A stretch of DNA of 64,000 bases from Cytobacillus oceanisediminis (lineage in GTDB: Bacteria; Bacillota; Bacilli; Bacillales; Cytobacillaceae): positions 1-64,000 of the forward strand of contig NZ_QGTW01000012.1 in assembly GCF_003182355.1 (NCBI RefSeq), read 5' to 3'. Of the stretch, positions 43,974 to 53,876 are shown in pieces; within the stretch, counting starts at the first letter, position 1, and the number at the start of each line of letters is the position of its first letter. The position numbers and the translations under genes are program-made. The notes beneath the pieces are model-generated. The model had not been told where the DNA came from and made no database searches. It saw nothing but the letters and a program-made list of their open reading frames with translations.

Positions 43974-44525
43974 TCATGTATCCATATCAGAAAGCGCAGT
44001 CCTGCCCGGAAAAAATCTTGTGTTTTCATTCAGTTCATTTTTTTTAGCAGTTACAGTTTCGGGAACTATTTTAAAAACTGCTGTCTTACTCCCCAGTGAA
44101 GAACGGTATTTTTCAATATGCGTGCTTGGAAGCTTATTCGAATAATACCCGGGCACATATTTATCCAGCATGCTCTGCATAGCTGCTGTTGCTTCAGCCA
44201 GATCTTCAACTCTTTCTGTTTTTCCAAAAACCATGACGCTCATATAGGCTGTGTCTGTTTTGGCCGGGACCGGATTTGACATGGTTCCAAGCTCCTCGCA
44301 TACGGTGAAGCAGGCCTGCTGGTTTTTTGCCATTATATCAATCTTTCTTCCTTCAGAAGCACCGTGAAAATAAATAAAACCGTTATGCCAGGTGAAGTTT
44401 AAAGGGATGACATAGGGAAAACCATCATCCGATAAACCTAAGTGACCAATCTTAACCTTTGATAAAAACGCTTCTATCCTTATTTTATCCTTCCACTCCA
44501 TCGTTTGTTGTCTCATTGAATACAT
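43974..44525 (-). CDS. pyridoxamine 5'-phosphate oxidase family protein
   Basis: The 183-residue split-barrel flavin-binding protein has [20 protein letters not shown] and [10 protein letters not shown], typical of the PNPOx-like/HugZ-type group. AAGGAGGAAAT precedes the ATG at 44525. It is transcribed divergently from a MocR/PdxR-type regulator, a pairing common for genes controlled by such regulators and often linked to vitamin B6 or amino acid metabolism. Substrate unknown. Confidence 0.85.
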   Translation of the reverse strand: MYSMRQQTMEWKDKIRIEAFLSKVKIGHLGLSDDGFPYVIPLNFTWHNGFIYFHGASEGRKIDIMAKNQQACFTVCEELGTMSNPVPAKTDTAYMSVMVFGKTERVEDLAEATAAMQSMLDKYVPGYYSNKLPSTHIEKYRSSLGSKTAVFKIVPETVTAKKNELNENTRFFPGRTALSDMDT

Positions 44526-44625
44526 CCGATTTCCTCCTTAGATATGGTAAAATCATTTTAAAAAAGCTTTGACCTGATTAACAGTGACAGTTTTAATTTT
44601 TTTATAAGGGTCAGATGGAGGAACA

Positions 44626-46026
44626 ATGGAGATTACGCCATATTTTGATAAAAATAAGAGAGATCCGATATATTCACAGCTATCTTCCTATATTAAAAGA
44701 GAAATCGAGAGCGGCCGTTTATCACCAGGCTCCAGGCTTCCATCGATCCGTTACCTTTCAAAATATTTAAAAGTAAGCAAGAATACGATAGAAGAAGCTT
44801 ATCAGCAGCTCATTGCAGAGGGATATGCAGAAAGCCGGCCTAAAAGCGGAATTTTCGTTTTGCCAACAGAAGAAGTTCTAAAACCTAAACAGCCGCTGGC
44901 TATAGAGTTAATGAACTCCAAAGAACAGCCTAAGGAAACTTTTAAATATGATTTTCAGTATGGAGATATTGATATTCCCAGTTTTCCGATGAAAAAATGG
45001 AGGAAGTATTTAAATGAAACCCTTGATTCATTGGATAGTGCCTGCTTTAAATATGGGGATAAGCAAGGGGATGCAGAGTTACGAAAACAGATAGCTTTAT
45101 ATTTATATAGAAGCAGAGGTGTAGATTGCGGGCAAAAGCAAATAGTAATTACATCGGGTACGCAGCAATCAATAAGTATGCTGATTCATCTCTTATGTCT
45201 CAGAAATGAAAAGATAGGTTTCGAAGATCCCGGTTATGATGGGGTCCGATCGGTCTTTTCCTATGAAAATTGCAAAATTAGGCCCATCTCTTTGCATGAG
45301 GATGGTATTGATATAGAGACTTTGCCAATTGATACAAAGGCTGTTTATGTTACGCCATCCCACCAATTTCCGATGGGCATGATCCTTTCGATTCAAAAGA
45401 GAAAAAAGCTGCTGAATTGGGCGTACCAATCTGGGGGGTATATTATTGAGGATGATTATGATGGAGAATTCCGCTATCAGGGTATGCCAATCCCTCCATT
45501 AAAAGTTTTGGATGAAGGAGAAAAGGTTATATATCTGGGCACTTTTTCGAAATGCTTTCTTCCATCTGCCAGGCTGAGTTATATGGTACTTCCGCCTGAG
45601 TTGGCTGTTAAATACAAGAAAGAAAACCAGCTGTACCATCAAAACGTTCCTTCTATTATTCAGAAGGCGGCAAGCCGGTTTATGGCTTCCGGAGAATTTG
45701 AACGCCATATCCGAAAAATGCGGAAAATTTATCATGGCAAACATAGGGTCCTTCTTTCTAGCATTGAAAATCACATGGGGAATAAAGTTGAAATTATCGG
45801 AGAGAAGGCAGGACTGCATATTTTGCTTAAGGTGAAAAATCGCAAAGATGTTGAACTTATTGAGGCAGCAGGGTTAAATGGAGTAAAGGTTTATTCTGCG
45901 TCAGCATATCTTTTGAACAACGATGTAATTACTGAGGATGCAACAATTATGCTGGGGTTTGGCGGATTATCATTAGAGGACATTGAAAGTGGAATAAGAC
46001 TTTTGCATGAAGCGTGGTTTATTTGA
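44626..46026 (+). CDS. MocR/PdxR family transcriptional regulator
   Basis: The 466-residue protein fuses an N-terminal GntR-type winged helix (residues 10-75, PIYSQLSSYIKREIESGRLS and YLKVSKNTIEEAYQQL) to a class I aminotransferase-like domain with the PLP lysine in GTFSKCFLPSARLSY and the IEDDYDGEFRY motif. Such regulators sense PLP or amino acid derivatives and often control the divergent neighbour, here a PNPOx-like gene. The start is the ATG at 44626 behind TGGAGG. A strong terminator follows. Confidence 0.92.
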   Translation: MEITPYFDKNKRDPIYSQLSSYIKREIESGRLSPGSRLPSIRYLSKYLKVSKNTIEEAYQQLIAEGYAESRPKSGIFVLPTEEVLKPKQPLAIELMNSKEQPKETFKYDFQYGDIDIPSFPMKKWRKYLNETLDSLDSACFKYGDKQGDAELRKQIALYLYRSRGVDCGQKQIVITSGTQQSISMLIHLLCLRNEKIGFEDPGYDGVRSVFSYENCKIRPISLHEDGIDIETLPIDTKAVYVTPSHQFPMGMILSIQKRKKLLNWAYQSGGYIIEDDYDGEFRYQGMPIPPLKVLDEGEKVIYLGTFSKCFLPSARLSYMVLPPELAVKYKKENQLYHQNVPSIIQKAASRFMASGEFERHIRKMRKIYHGKHRVLLSSIENHMGNKVEIIGEKAGLHILLKVKNRKDVELIEAAGLNGVKVYSASAYLLNNDVITEDATIMLGFGGLSLEDIESGIRLLHEAWFI

Positions 46027-46027
46027 G

Positions 46028-46066
46028 AAAAAAGGCATCCATTGGTACTCAATGGATGCCTTTTTA
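46028..46066. terminator. bidirectional terminator between the MocR-type gene and katA
   Basis: AAAAGGCATCCATTG pairs with CAATGGATGCCTTTT around GTACT, with A and T tracts on both flanks. Confidence 0.9.
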
Positions 46067-46126
46067 AATGATAATTAGAGAATGAAAATGAGAATAGGAG
46101 GGAATTTTCCCCAATATTTTGATCTG

Positions 46127-47584
46127 TTATTTTACGCCTTGTGGTACAGCCAGGCCGAGTCCTTTGGCAATTCGTGTACCGTATTCAGGGTCTGCTTTAT
46201 AGAAGTGCTGAATCTGGCGCAGTTTGATTTCTTCTTTTTCCACTGGCTTCATAGCTGCCACAATGTTTGCTACAAGGCGGGAGCGTTCTTCTTCGCTCAT
46301 TAAGCGGTATAAGTCACCCGCCTGCGTATAGTGGTCATTATGATCATATGCCACGCTTTCTGCCAACCCGGAAACAGGGTAGGCTGCCTGCTTATGCTCC
46401 GGTGCTTCTGTTGGACCTCCAAAGCTGTTTGGCTCGTAGTATACAGACCCTCCGCCGTTGTTATCAAAACGCATTTGGCCATCACGCTGATAGTTCTTAA
46501 CCTCGTTCCGAGGGCGGTTAATTGGAAGCATTTGATGGTTCGCTCCTACGCGGTAACGATGTGCATCATGGTATGCAAATAGGCGTCCCTGAAGCATTTT
46601 GTCAGGCGATACATCAATACCCGGTACTAATGTTCCAGGCGAGAAGGTTGCCTGCTCCACTTCTGCAAAGTAGTTTTCAGGGTTTTTATTCAGAACCATG
46701 CGGCCTACTTCGATTAATGGGTAGTCCTTTTGTGACCAAACTTTTGTTACATCGAATGGATCGAAACGGTAAGTGTTCGCATCTTCTAATGGCATAATCT
46801 GCACACATAGTTTCCATGATGGGAAGTCTCCATTTTCAATCGCATTAAATAAATCCTCTGTATGATAATCAGGGTTTTCTCCAGCCATTTTAGCTGCAGC
46901 TTCAACACTAAGATTTTTAACGCCCTGCTCTGTTTTAAAGTGGTATTTTACCCAAACACCTTCTCCTTCAGCGTTAACCCACTTAAATGTATGGCTTCCG
47001 AAACCATGCATATGTCTAAGTGTTGCAGGAATGCCCCGGTCCGACATTAAGATGGTTACCTGATGCAAAGATTCAGGTGAAAGAGACCAGAAATCCCATA
47101 CTGCTGTCGGGTTTTTCAGGTGTGTTTTAGGGTCGCGTTTTTGTGTATGGATGAAGTCAGGGAACTTGATTGCATCGCGAATAAAGAATACAGGTGTGTT
47201 GTTTCCAACAAGGTCATAATTTCCTTCTTCTGTATAAAACTTAACCGCAAAACCTCGCGGGTCACGGACTGTATCAGCTGATCCAAGCTCTCCTGCCACA
47301 GTGGAAAAGCGGATAAACATAGGAGTGCGTTTTCCTACTTCAGATAAAAAGGCTGCTTTTGTATATTTTGTGAGGTCATTAGTTACTTCAAAATAGCCGT
47401 GGGCGCCAGCACCTTTGGCGTGGACAACTCGCTCAGGTACACGTTCTCTGTTAAAGTGGGCCAGCTTTTCAAGCAAATGTACATCCTGGATTAAGGTTGG
47501 CCCGCGTGAGCCGGCAGTCAATGAATTTTGGTTATCGCCTACAGGTGCGCCCCAGCTAGTAGTAAGGTTGTTGTTTTTCGTCAT
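46127..47584 (-). CDS. katA: monofunctional heme catalase
   Basis: The 485-residue catalase has the distal-heme region [16 protein letters not shown] (catalytic His), the conserved [20 protein letters not shown], the Asn in [11 protein letters not shown] and the proximal heme ligand motif [14 protein letters not shown]. Length and motifs fit small-subunit clade 3 catalases such as B. subtilis KatA. GAGGTGATT lies before the ATG. A perfect PerR box upstream indicates peroxide induction. Confidence 0.96.
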   Translation of the reverse strand: MTKNNNLTTSWGAPVGDNQNSLTAGSRGPTLIQDVHLLEKLAHFNRERVPERVVHAKGAGAHGYFEVTNDLTKYTKAAFLSEVGKRTPMFIRFSTVAGELGSADTVRDPRGFAVKFYTEEGNYDLVGNNTPVFFIRDAIKFPDFIHTQKRDPKTHLKNPTAVWDFWSLSPESLHQVTILMSDRGIPATLRHMHGFGSHTFKWVNAEGEGVWVKYHFKTEQGVKNLSVEAAAKMAGENPDYHTEDLFNAIENGDFPSWKLCVQIMPLEDANTYRFDPFDVTKVWSQKDYPLIEVGRMVLNKNPENYFAEVEQATFSPGTLVPGIDVSPDKMLQGRLFAYHDAHRYRVGANHQMLPINRPRNEVKNYQRDGQMRFDNNGGGSVYYEPNSFGGPTEAPEHKQAAYPVSGLAESVAYDHNDHYTQAGDLYRLMSEEERSRLVANIVAAMKPVEKEEIKLRQIQHFYKADPEYGTRIAKGLGLAVPQGVK

Positions 47585-47665
47585 TCTTTAATCACCTCAT
47601 AAATAGTTTAATAGGTTACTTACAAAAATAATGATAACACTTCTCAATATAAAATCAATACTTTT

Positions 47666-47680
47666 TTATAATAATTATAA
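47666..47680 (-). promoter_or_regulatory. PerR box of katA
   Basis: TTATAATAATTATAA is a perfect 7-1-7 inverted repeat identical to the PerR consensus and lies about 85 bases upstream of the katA start. Confidence 0.85.
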
Positions 47681-47809
47681 ATAAAAATAAATTATTAAGA
47701 AGAATTTTTTATAAATAAAGTGGAAAAGTTATTAAAAGGTGCTTGTTTTAATGGACATTAGTATATTTATATTTAGGTTATTCTTTAAAAGAACTGCTTT
47801 TAAAAATTT

Positions 47810-48050
47810 GGCTTTGTTAAAGCTCAAAGTTGATTTTGGCACTTTGTGGATTAGAGCGGAAAGTGCGAGATACTCGAAAATGCATCCGCATTTCCTTTGT
47901 GCGGTGTTTACTCAGGATACTTATTCAAAGTCCTGCGGGAGTGAGGATCAAAGGGAGACCCTGCAGGCTTAACGCTTGAGGAGGCTCCCTGATCGCCCGT
48001 GGTTTGCTGAGCACCTAGAGCGGAAATCAACAGGCAAATTTAATAGAGCC
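47810..48050 (+). repeat. dispersed structured repeat, copy C (MITE-like)
   Basis: Bounded by GGCTTTGTTAAA and TTTAATAGAGCC, a 12-base imperfect terminal inverted repeat. Internal parts shared with copies A and B: TTTCCTTTGTGCGGTGTTTA, CCTGCGGG with its partner CCCTGCAGG, GAGGAGGCTCC, and GAGCGGAAATCAACAGGCAA near the end. It ends 45 bases before the CatE-like start. An open frame across its first half is not a gene. Confidence 0.8.
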
Positions 48051-48095
48051 AAAAATTTAGAACAATACCATTTAATTTGTGAGGTGGAAAGGTAA

Positions 48096-48950
48096 ATGAG
48101 TTTTCATGAAAGTCCGATTACTTTTGTCAGCCATACTGGGTTATTGGTTAAGGACCTGGAAAGATGTAAATCTTTTTATAGGGATATCTTGGGATTAAAG
48201 CTTTTAAAGGGAACAGAAAGCAAAGCTGATTTTAGTGCTGATGGAGAAAAACCTCTTATAACAATTGAAAAAGCGGGGGAGGTTGTACCAAAAAAGGCGG
48301 GAGCTCCTGGTCTTTATCATATGGCACTGCTTCTGCCTGATCGGTCTGACTTGGCAAGGTTTCTTCGTCATATGCTTAAAAGCGATTATCCGCTTCAGGG
48401 AGCATCAGACCATTATGTCAGTGAAGCCATTTATTTAGCGGATCCAGAGGGGAATGGCATTGAAGTATATATTGATCGCCCTGCAGAAACGTGGCAATGG
48501 AACCAAGGTGAAGTTCACATGACAACGGAACCTTTAGATGCGAACGGTTTATTAACTGTAGGAAATGATAAAGATTGGGAAGGGATGCCTGCAGGTACGG
48601 TTATGGGCCATATCCACCTGCAGGTTATCGAATTAAAAGAAACAGAGAAATTTTACTGTAAAGGCCTGGGGTTTGATCTTGTGAACCGATATGGCAGCAA
48701 GGCCATCTTTGTCTCCAGCGGGGGATACCACCATCATATTGGCCTTAATACATGGCAAAGCAGGGGGGGAGAACCAGCCGAAGATAACACACCGGGCCTA
48801 AATAATTTTACCCTCATTCTGCGGGATGAGGCTGAAAGAGGCACTACTCTGCAAAGATTAAAAGAAATGGGTACAACTATAGAAAAAACGATCGGTGGGA
48901 TATTTGTCCAAGACCCGTCAGGCAATAGAATTAAACTCGCAACTGCTTAA
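48096..48950 (+). CDS. VOC family ring-cleavage dioxygenase (CatE-like)
   Basis: The 284-residue protein has two vicinal-oxygen-chelate modules. Metal-ligand candidates are His14 (SHTGLLV), His in GLYHMALLLPDR, GHIHLQV, GGYHHHIGLN and the C-terminal Glu/Ile-lacking RIKLA region. Overall it resembles B. subtilis CatE (catechol 2,3-dioxygenase) in length and in the pattern DHYVSEAIYLADPEGNGIE. Extradiol cleavage of a catechol is likely but the substrate is not known. GAGGTGG lies before the ATG. A repeat copy occupies its leader. A very strong bidirectional terminator follows. Confidence 0.85.
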   Translation: MSFHESPITFVSHTGLLVKDLERCKSFYRDILGLKLLKGTESKADFSADGEKPLITIEKAGEVVPKKAGAPGLYHMALLLPDRSDLARFLRHMLKSDYPLQGASDHYVSEAIYLADPEGNGIEVYIDRPAETWQWNQGEVHMTTEPLDANGLLTVGNDKDWEGMPAGTVMGHIHLQVIELKETEKFYCKGLGFDLVNRYGSKAIFVSSGGYHHHIGLNTWQSRGGEPAEDNTPGLNNFTLILRDEAERGTTLQRLKEMGTTIEKTIGGIFVQDPSGNRIKLATA

Positions 48951-48962
48951 GAGTCATTCGAC

Positions 48963-48999
48963 AAAATTCGGGTGGTACCTGGTACCACCCGAATTTTTT
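48963..48999. terminator. bidirectional terminator between the CatE-like gene and arcA
   Basis: AATTCGGGTGGTACC pairs perfectly with GGTACCACCCGAATT around one base, with A and T tracts on the flanks. Confidence 0.93.
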
Positions 49000-50233
49000 A
49001 GCTTATATTTTCCCGCAATATTGGCATGCTCATGCATCTTGGGCCGCCGCGGCCTCTTGATAGCTCCGAGCTTAGGATTTCGATGACTTCCACGCCGTTT
49101 TGGCGGAGGATGTCGTTGGATACGTAGTTGCGATCATAGGTGACGACCACGCCAGGTGCAATCGCGAGCGTGTTGGAGCCATCATTCCATTGTTCCCTTG
49201 CCGATGCGATTGGACAGCCCCCTCCGCATGGAATTAATACGATCTCATCAAGATTCAATACTTCTTTTAGCGTTTCTGTAAGAGAGTTTTTTTCTGTGAT
49301 TTTCAGCTGACCAAAATTATTTTCCTGTTCCAGTATGTAAATCTTCATACTGCCGTCACTGTCCTCAATAGCAGGATGGTAGGTAAATTTATCGTAATCA
49401 ATCATAGTAAACACAGTATCGAGGTGCATAAATGCCCTGATTTTCGGTATTTCAACTGCGACAACTTTTTTTATGGATTCCTGGCGGCGAAATAATTCGT
49501 GCGCAAGCTTTTCAATGCCCTGTGCGGATGTTCTCGCACTTACTCCAATTGCAACAACCTCATCACTAAGGACAAGTTCATCCCCGCCTTCCAGCGAATA
49601 AATATCATCCCGTTTAAAATATGTTGGTATTTCATGTCTTTTAAAACGGGGATGATGATTCATGATATAGTCCATAAATATGGATTCTCTTCTTCTTGCC
49701 GGTTCATGCATGCGATTAATGGTGATGCCCTCTCCAATAACTGCCGCGGGATCCCTTGTAAAATATAGATTTGGCATTGGATCCAAATAAAATGGATAGT
49801 GATCCGGCATCAGCTCATGAAGGTGGACTTTCTTCTCCTGTTCAATATCAGATTTCACAACACCAGCCATTACTTTGCTGACTAATTCATAGGCAGGAAG
49901 AGATAGCAAGTATTCCTTCACAGTTTCATATGATCCATTAATATTTGACTGGCTTTCCAATAAAACTTTTTCAATAAAAGAAAGACGAACTTCTTCCTTT
50001 TGAATAGCTTCTGTCATAAGCTTATCGAGATACAAAACCTCAATCCCCCGATTGCTTAAAATGTTTGCAAAATAATCATGTTCTTTTTGGATTGCAGGCA
50101 AAAATGGAATATCATCAAATAATAGCCTTTTTAAATATTGGGGAGTAAGATTTTCAATTTCTTTCCCCGGTCTATGCAGAAGAACCGTTTTAAGCTCTCC
50201 AATTTCCGATGTGACATTTAATGGGTGTTTCAT
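48998..50233 (-). CDS. arcA: arginine deiminase
   Basis: The 411-residue enzyme hydrolyses arginine to citrulline and ammonia. The N-terminal [17 protein letters not shown], the [10 protein letters not shown] motif, [10 protein letters not shown] with the catalytic His/Asp, and Cys400 in CMSMP are all present. GGAGGTT precedes the ATG at 50233; an in-frame ATG at 50266 would add 11 residues and include the ribosome binding site. The genes for ornithine carbamoyltransferase, carbamate kinase and the antiporter are not nearby, which is unusual. An ARG-box-like site is upstream. Confidence 0.93.
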   Translation of the reverse strand: MKHPLNVTSEIGELKTVLLHRPGKEIENLTPQYLKRLLFDDIPFLPAIQKEHDYFANILSNRGIEVLYLDKLMTEAIQKEEVRLSFIEKVLLESQSNINGSYETVKEYLLSLPAYELVSKVMAGVVKSDIEQEKKVHLHELMPDHYPFYLDPMPNLYFTRDPAAVIGEGITINRMHEPARRRESIFMDYIMNHHPRFKRHEIPTYFKRDDIYSLEGGDELVLSDEVVAIGVSARTSAQGIEKLAHELFRRQESIKKVVAVEIPKIRAFMHLDTVFTMIDYDKFTYHPAIEDSDGSMKIYILEQENNFGQLKITEKNSLTETLKEVLNLDEIVLIPCGGGCPIASAREQWNDGSNTLAIAPGVVVTYDRNYVSNDILRQNGVEVIEILSSELSRGRGGPRCMSMPILRENIS

Positions 50234-50323
50234 TCTATAACCTCCATAGGCTTTAAGCCTGACCAAATTTTACTATGTAGAATTGGTTCCCTTGGATTTG
50301 ATAGAGTAAACAGCTCAACTTTG

Positions 50324-50337
50324 TGTATATTTATTCA
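50324..50337 (-). promoter_or_regulatory. candidate ARG box before arcA
   Basis: On the minus strand TGAATAAATATACA matches the Bacillus AhrC/ArgR half of the ARG box (TGAATAAAAATNCA) with one difference. It lies about 90 bases upstream of the arcA start. Confidence 0.45.
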
Positions 50338-50339
50338 CC

Positions 50340-50630
50340 ATAAAGAAAATGGGTTTTGGAGTTCAAAAAATTAATTGTATATATAATATGAAAACAATAC
50401 TTTTAACAGGTTATGAAACACTTTTGGATTAAAGGGACAAACTAATAAAACGGGGTACCCATTGAAGAGGAAATTATAAAATTGTGTCCTCCATAAGTGT
50501 ACAAATTCAAAAAATGTGATAAAGTAATGAATGAGAAACCTTTACATAGCCTTATCTAATCAGTAAATTCAATGTCCGCTCTGGGAATACAATTGTTTAT
50601 GAGTTAGCGACATTTATTAAAAATGTATAG
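50340..50630. other. intergenic region between arcA and kbl
   Basis: AT-rich sequence with no gene and no clear riboswitch or T-box structure. It contains the divergent promoters; I could not identify a convincing -35/-10 pair for kbl. Confidence 0.4.
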
Positions 50631-50641
50631 GGGGATTTTAG

Positions 50642-51832
50642 ATGACAAGCAAAACTTTAGATTCTTTTTTAAATGAAAACCTTGAGGATTTGAAAGGAAG
50701 AGGACTTTATAATGTGATTGACCCTCTTGAAAGTCCAAATGGGCCTATTATTAAAATCAACGGCAGAGAGCTAATCAACCTTTCCTCTAATAACTATTTG
50801 GGATTGGCCACAGACGAAAGGCTCAAGAAGATTGCGATCGAAGCAGTTGAAAAGTATGGAGTGGGAGCAGGTGCGGTCCGGACAATCAATGGAACACTTG
50901 AGCTGCATACAAAGCTTGAAGAAAAGCTTGCCCAGTTTAAACATACAGAGGCAGCTATCGCTTACCAGTCAGGGTTCAATTGCAACATGGCCGCGATTTC
51001 CGCGGTTATGGACAAAAACGATGCCATTCTTTCTGACGAATTAAACCATGCTTCCATTATTGACGGCTGCCGCCTTTCCAAAGCAAAAATTATCCGGGTA
51101 AACCATTCAGATATGGACGACCTAAGAGCAAAAGCGAAAGAAGCCAAGGAATCCGGCCAATACAACAAAATCATGGTCATCACTGATGGTGTCTTCTCAA
51201 TGGATGGAGATATTGCAAAGCTTCCAGAGATTGTGGAAATTGCTGAAGAATTTGATCTAATCACTTATGTAGACGATGCACATGGTTCTGGTGTTCTTGG
51301 AAAAGGCGCAGGAACGGTTAAGCATTTTGGACTTTCTGATAAAATTGATTTCCAAATCGGGACACTTTCAAAGGCAATCGGTGTTGTCGGAGGATATGTG
51401 GCCGGCAAGAAGGATTTAATTGATTGGCTGAAAGTAAGCAGCAGGCCATTCTTATTCTCAACATCGCTTACACCTGCGGATGTAGCTGCCAGCATAAAAT
51501 CCATTGAACTATTAATGGAAAGTACGGAGCTGAATGAAAAGCTTTGGGAAAACGCCAACTATTTAAAAGATGGTTTAAAGAAATTAGGATTTGATATCGG
51601 TGACAGCGAAACACCAATCACTCCTTGCATAATTGGGGATGAGGTTAAAACCCAGGAATTCAGCAAAAAGCTTAACGAAGAAGGTGTATATGCGAAGTCA
51701 ATCGTCTTCCCAACAGTACCTCGGGGAACAGGCCGCGTGAGAAATATGCCGTCTGCAGCACATACGAAAGAGATGCTTGATAACGCAATTTCTATTTATG
51801 AAAAAGCAGGCAAAGAAATGGGCATTATTTAA
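50642..51832 (+). CDS. kbl: glycine C-acetyltransferase (2-amino-3-ketobutyrate CoA ligase)
   Basis: The 396-residue PLP enzyme of the alpha-oxoamine synthase family has SSNNYLGLA (residues 43-51), [12 protein letters not shown] and the PLP lysine in [13 protein letters not shown]. It cleaves 2-amino-3-ketobutyrate with CoA to glycine and acetyl-CoA, the second step of threonine degradation. The next gene encodes an SDR-type threonine dehydrogenase, the first step, so the assignment over BioF is supported by context. TAGGGGGA precedes the ATG. A short repeat copy separates the two genes. Confidence 0.92.
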   Translation: MTSKTLDSFLNENLEDLKGRGLYNVIDPLESPNGPIIKINGRELINLSSNNYLGLATDERLKKIAIEAVEKYGVGAGAVRTINGTLELHTKLEEKLAQFKHTEAAIAYQSGFNCNMAAISAVMDKNDAILSDELNHASIIDGCRLSKAKIIRVNHSDMDDLRAKAKEAKESGQYNKIMVITDGVFSMDGDIAKLPEIVEIAEEFDLITYVDDAHGSGVLGKGAGTVKHFGLSDKIDFQIGTLSKAIGVVGGYVAGKKDLIDWLKVSSRPFLFSTSLTPADVAASIKSIELLMESTELNEKLWENANYLKDGLKKLGFDIGDSETPITPCIIGDEVKTQEFSKKLNEEGVYAKSIVFPTVPRGTGRVRNMPSAAHTKEMLDNAISIYEKAGKEMGII

Positions 51833-51853
51833 GCTTGGTTTATTGATAAATCC

Positions 51854-51927
51854 GCTGTGTTAAAACTCAATTTTGATTTCAGCAACCTGTGGATTGAGCG
51901 GAAATCAACAGGCAAGTTTAACAGAAC
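51854..51927 (+). repeat. dispersed structured repeat, copy D (short form)
   Basis: A 74-base deletion form: GCTGTGTTAAAACTCAA at the left joins directly to GAGCGGAAATCAACAGGCAA and TTTAACAGAAC at the right. The ends are inverted repeats (GTTAAA/TTTAAC), and TGATTTC pairs with GAAATCA and CCTGT with ACAGG inside. It ends 63 bases before the next start codon. Confidence 0.75.
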
Positions 51928-51990
51928 TAATAAAACAAAACACTTCTAAATAAAGCTTTATAGGCAAAGAGGAAAAGTTGGAGGAAAACA

Positions 51991-52935
51991 ATGAAACGAA
52001 TTATGATTACAGGTGCTTTAGGGCAAATCGGCTCTGAACTTACCTTAAAATTAAGAGACATCTATGGAACAGATAATGTTATTGCTACTGATATCAGAAA
52101 AAATGAGTCAGAAGCTGCCCAATCAGGCCCTTTTGAAATGGTTGACGTGACCGATGCAAAAACCATGCTTGAAATAGCAAAAAAATATGATATTGATTCA
52201 GTCATCCATATGGCTGCTCTTTTATCTGCCACGGCTGAAGCCAATCCAGTATTTGCATGGAATTTGAACATGGGCGGACTGATGAATGCCCTGGAAACAG
52301 CGAGAGAATGCAAAGCACAATTCTTTACGCCAAGTTCCATTGGCGCATTCGGACCTTCAACGCCAAAAGACAATACACCACAGGATACCATCCACCGGCC
52401 GACTACCATGTATGGTGTAAACAAAGTGGCAGGCGAATTGTTATCAGATTATTATTACAACAAATTCGGTGTAGATACGAGAGGATTGCGTTTCCCTGGC
52501 TTAATCTCTTACGTTACTCCTCCAGGGGGCGGAACAACGGATTACGCTGTTGAAATCTATTATGAAGCCATTAAAAATGGCCGTTACACCTCCTATATCA
52601 ATAAAGGCACCTATATGGATATGATGTATATGCCGGATGCTTTAAATGCGATTGTAGACTTAATGGAAGCGGACGCTGATAATTTGAGTCACCGAAATTC
52701 CTTTAACGTGACAGCAATGAGCTTTGAACCGGAGCAGATTGCCGCGGAAATCCGCAAGCATATCCCTAATTTTGAGATTACTTACGATGTTGATCCTGTC
52801 CGCCAGGCGATTGCTGACAGCTGGCCAAATTCGATTGACTCATCAGCAGCAAAAGAAGAGTGGGGCTTCAAAGCAGAATATGATCTGGCAAAAATGACAG
52901 CAGACATGCTGGATAAGCTAAAGACAAAATTATAA
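51991..52935 (+). CDS. tdh: SDR-type L-threonine 3-dehydrogenase
   Basis: The 314-residue NAD-dependent short-chain dehydrogenase/epimerase fold protein has the glycine motif [10 protein letters not shown] (residues 7-16), the catalytic YGVNKVAGE (Tyr and Lys) and SSIGAFGP with the catalytic Ser/Thr. It resembles the UDP-galactose-4-epimerase-like threonine dehydrogenases, unrelated to the zinc enzyme. It oxidises threonine to 2-amino-3-ketobutyrate, which Kbl from the upstream gene then cleaves. GGAGG stands eight bases before the ATG. Confidence 0.9.
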   Translation: MKRIMITGALGQIGSELTLKLRDIYGTDNVIATDIRKNESEAAQSGPFEMVDVTDAKTMLEIAKKYDIDSVIHMAALLSATAEANPVFAWNLNMGGLMNALETARECKAQFFTPSSIGAFGPSTPKDNTPQDTIHRPTTMYGVNKVAGELLSDYYYNKFGVDTRGLRFPGLISYVTPPGGGTTDYAVEIYYEAIKNGRYTSYINKGTYMDMMYMPDALNAIVDLMEADADNLSHRNSFNVTAMSFEPEQIAAEIRKHIPNFEITYDVDPVRQAIADSWPNSIDSSAAKEEWGFKAEYDLAKMTADMLDKLKTKL

Positions 52936-52942
52936 AGAACAC

Positions 52943-52973
52943 AAAAGGACAGCCCATAAAGCTGTCCTTTCAT
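52943..52973. terminator. terminator between tdh and the convergent acetyltransferase gene
   Basis: AAAGGACAGC pairs with GCTGTCCTTT. It overlaps the 3' end of the minus-strand gene. Confidence 0.82.
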
Positions 52974-53713
52974 ATTTTGATATGAAATTGCTTCTGCAGA
53001 TATTCGTGTATTTCACTCTCATTTAATTCTAATTTCTCTTTCTGTCCATTTACAGATTTCGTGACAATATGTCCCGCGAGAGTGATGCGGCCATTTTTGG
53101 TTGCAATCGTAGCAAGATCGCCATGAGTGAAATTTGATTCCGGTGAGGTTTGATTAAAGATGCAAGCTTCAGTAAAGTCTTTGAGCTGTTTAGGCTTATC
53201 GGAAAAACGGTAAAGGATTTTCCACTTTTCATTCTCCAGCCTTTCAAGGTCAAAAATACCCTTCCCGATCTCTTTTATCCTGTAAGATCCGCTTACATCT
53301 GACTTTTCTTCACCGGATAAAGGCATAGGCTGGCGGACAGAATCTCCAAAACCAACATCCACCAAGTAAGGAAAATGATTTATCGAAACGAGAATGGCCG
53401 CATGTGAATCTGCTCTAACCCAGCCATCCGGCTTTTTTACGGTGCAGGATATTAAATGGGCTTGGAACCCGAGCTCTGACAGCAGGAGTTGGAAGAGACC
53501 ATTTAATTCATAACAAAAGCCGCCTCGTTTCCGTACCATAATTTTTTCATAAAAAGAATCAGCGTCAAGCTCGATAGGAACCTTTCTAGTTACATCCAGG
53601 TTTTCAAAAGGGATACTCTCCATATGGCTTTGCTGCAGTTGAGTCAGATACTTTAAATCCGGCTTATTATCTGCTGGTACAGATAAACGGTTTAGGTATT
53701 CCTGTATTTTCAT
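52970..53713 (-). CDS. nat: arylamine N-acetyltransferase
   Basis: The 247-residue enzyme has the catalytic triad Cys67 (RGGFCYELN), His104 (DSHAAI) and Asp119 (VDVGFGD) of arylamine N-acetyltransferases, which transfer acetyl from acetyl-CoA to aromatic amines. The HMESIPFENLDV segment near residue 30 is also typical. GAGGTGATT precedes the ATG. Single gene; its end overlaps the terminator of tdh. Confidence 0.93.
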   Translation of the reverse strand: MKIQEYLNRLSVPADNKPDLKYLTQLQQSHMESIPFENLDVTRKVPIELDADSFYEKIMVRKRGGFCYELNGLFQLLLSELGFQAHLISCTVKKPDGWVRADSHAAILVSINHFPYLVDVGFGDSVRQPMPLSGEEKSDVSGSYRIKEIGKGIFDLERLENEKWKILYRFSDKPKQLKDFTEACIFNQTSPESNFTHGDLATIATKNGRITLAGHIVTKSVNGQKEKLELNESEIHEYLQKQFHIKI

Positions 53714-53876
53714 AAAATCACCTCATTATTACGCAGTACATGTTTATATTGCTTTATTTTCAAAGTAATGGCAAGCTTTGCCTGCTCTAAAAATTACGAT
53801 TTGCACTGAAAAGCTGTTTGTACTAAAATGTCAATATATTTACATTTTTAGCAACTATACATACGGGGGAATTAAC

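Noticed and set aside
47739..47972. A 77-codon reading frame upstream of the CatE-like gene
   Set aside because: It lies mostly in repeat copy C and is not conserved as a frame in the other copies.
50575..50600. Sigma-54 type promoter before kbl (GGGAATACAATTGT)
   Set aside because: The -12 element has GT instead of GC and no enhancer-binding regulator is nearby.
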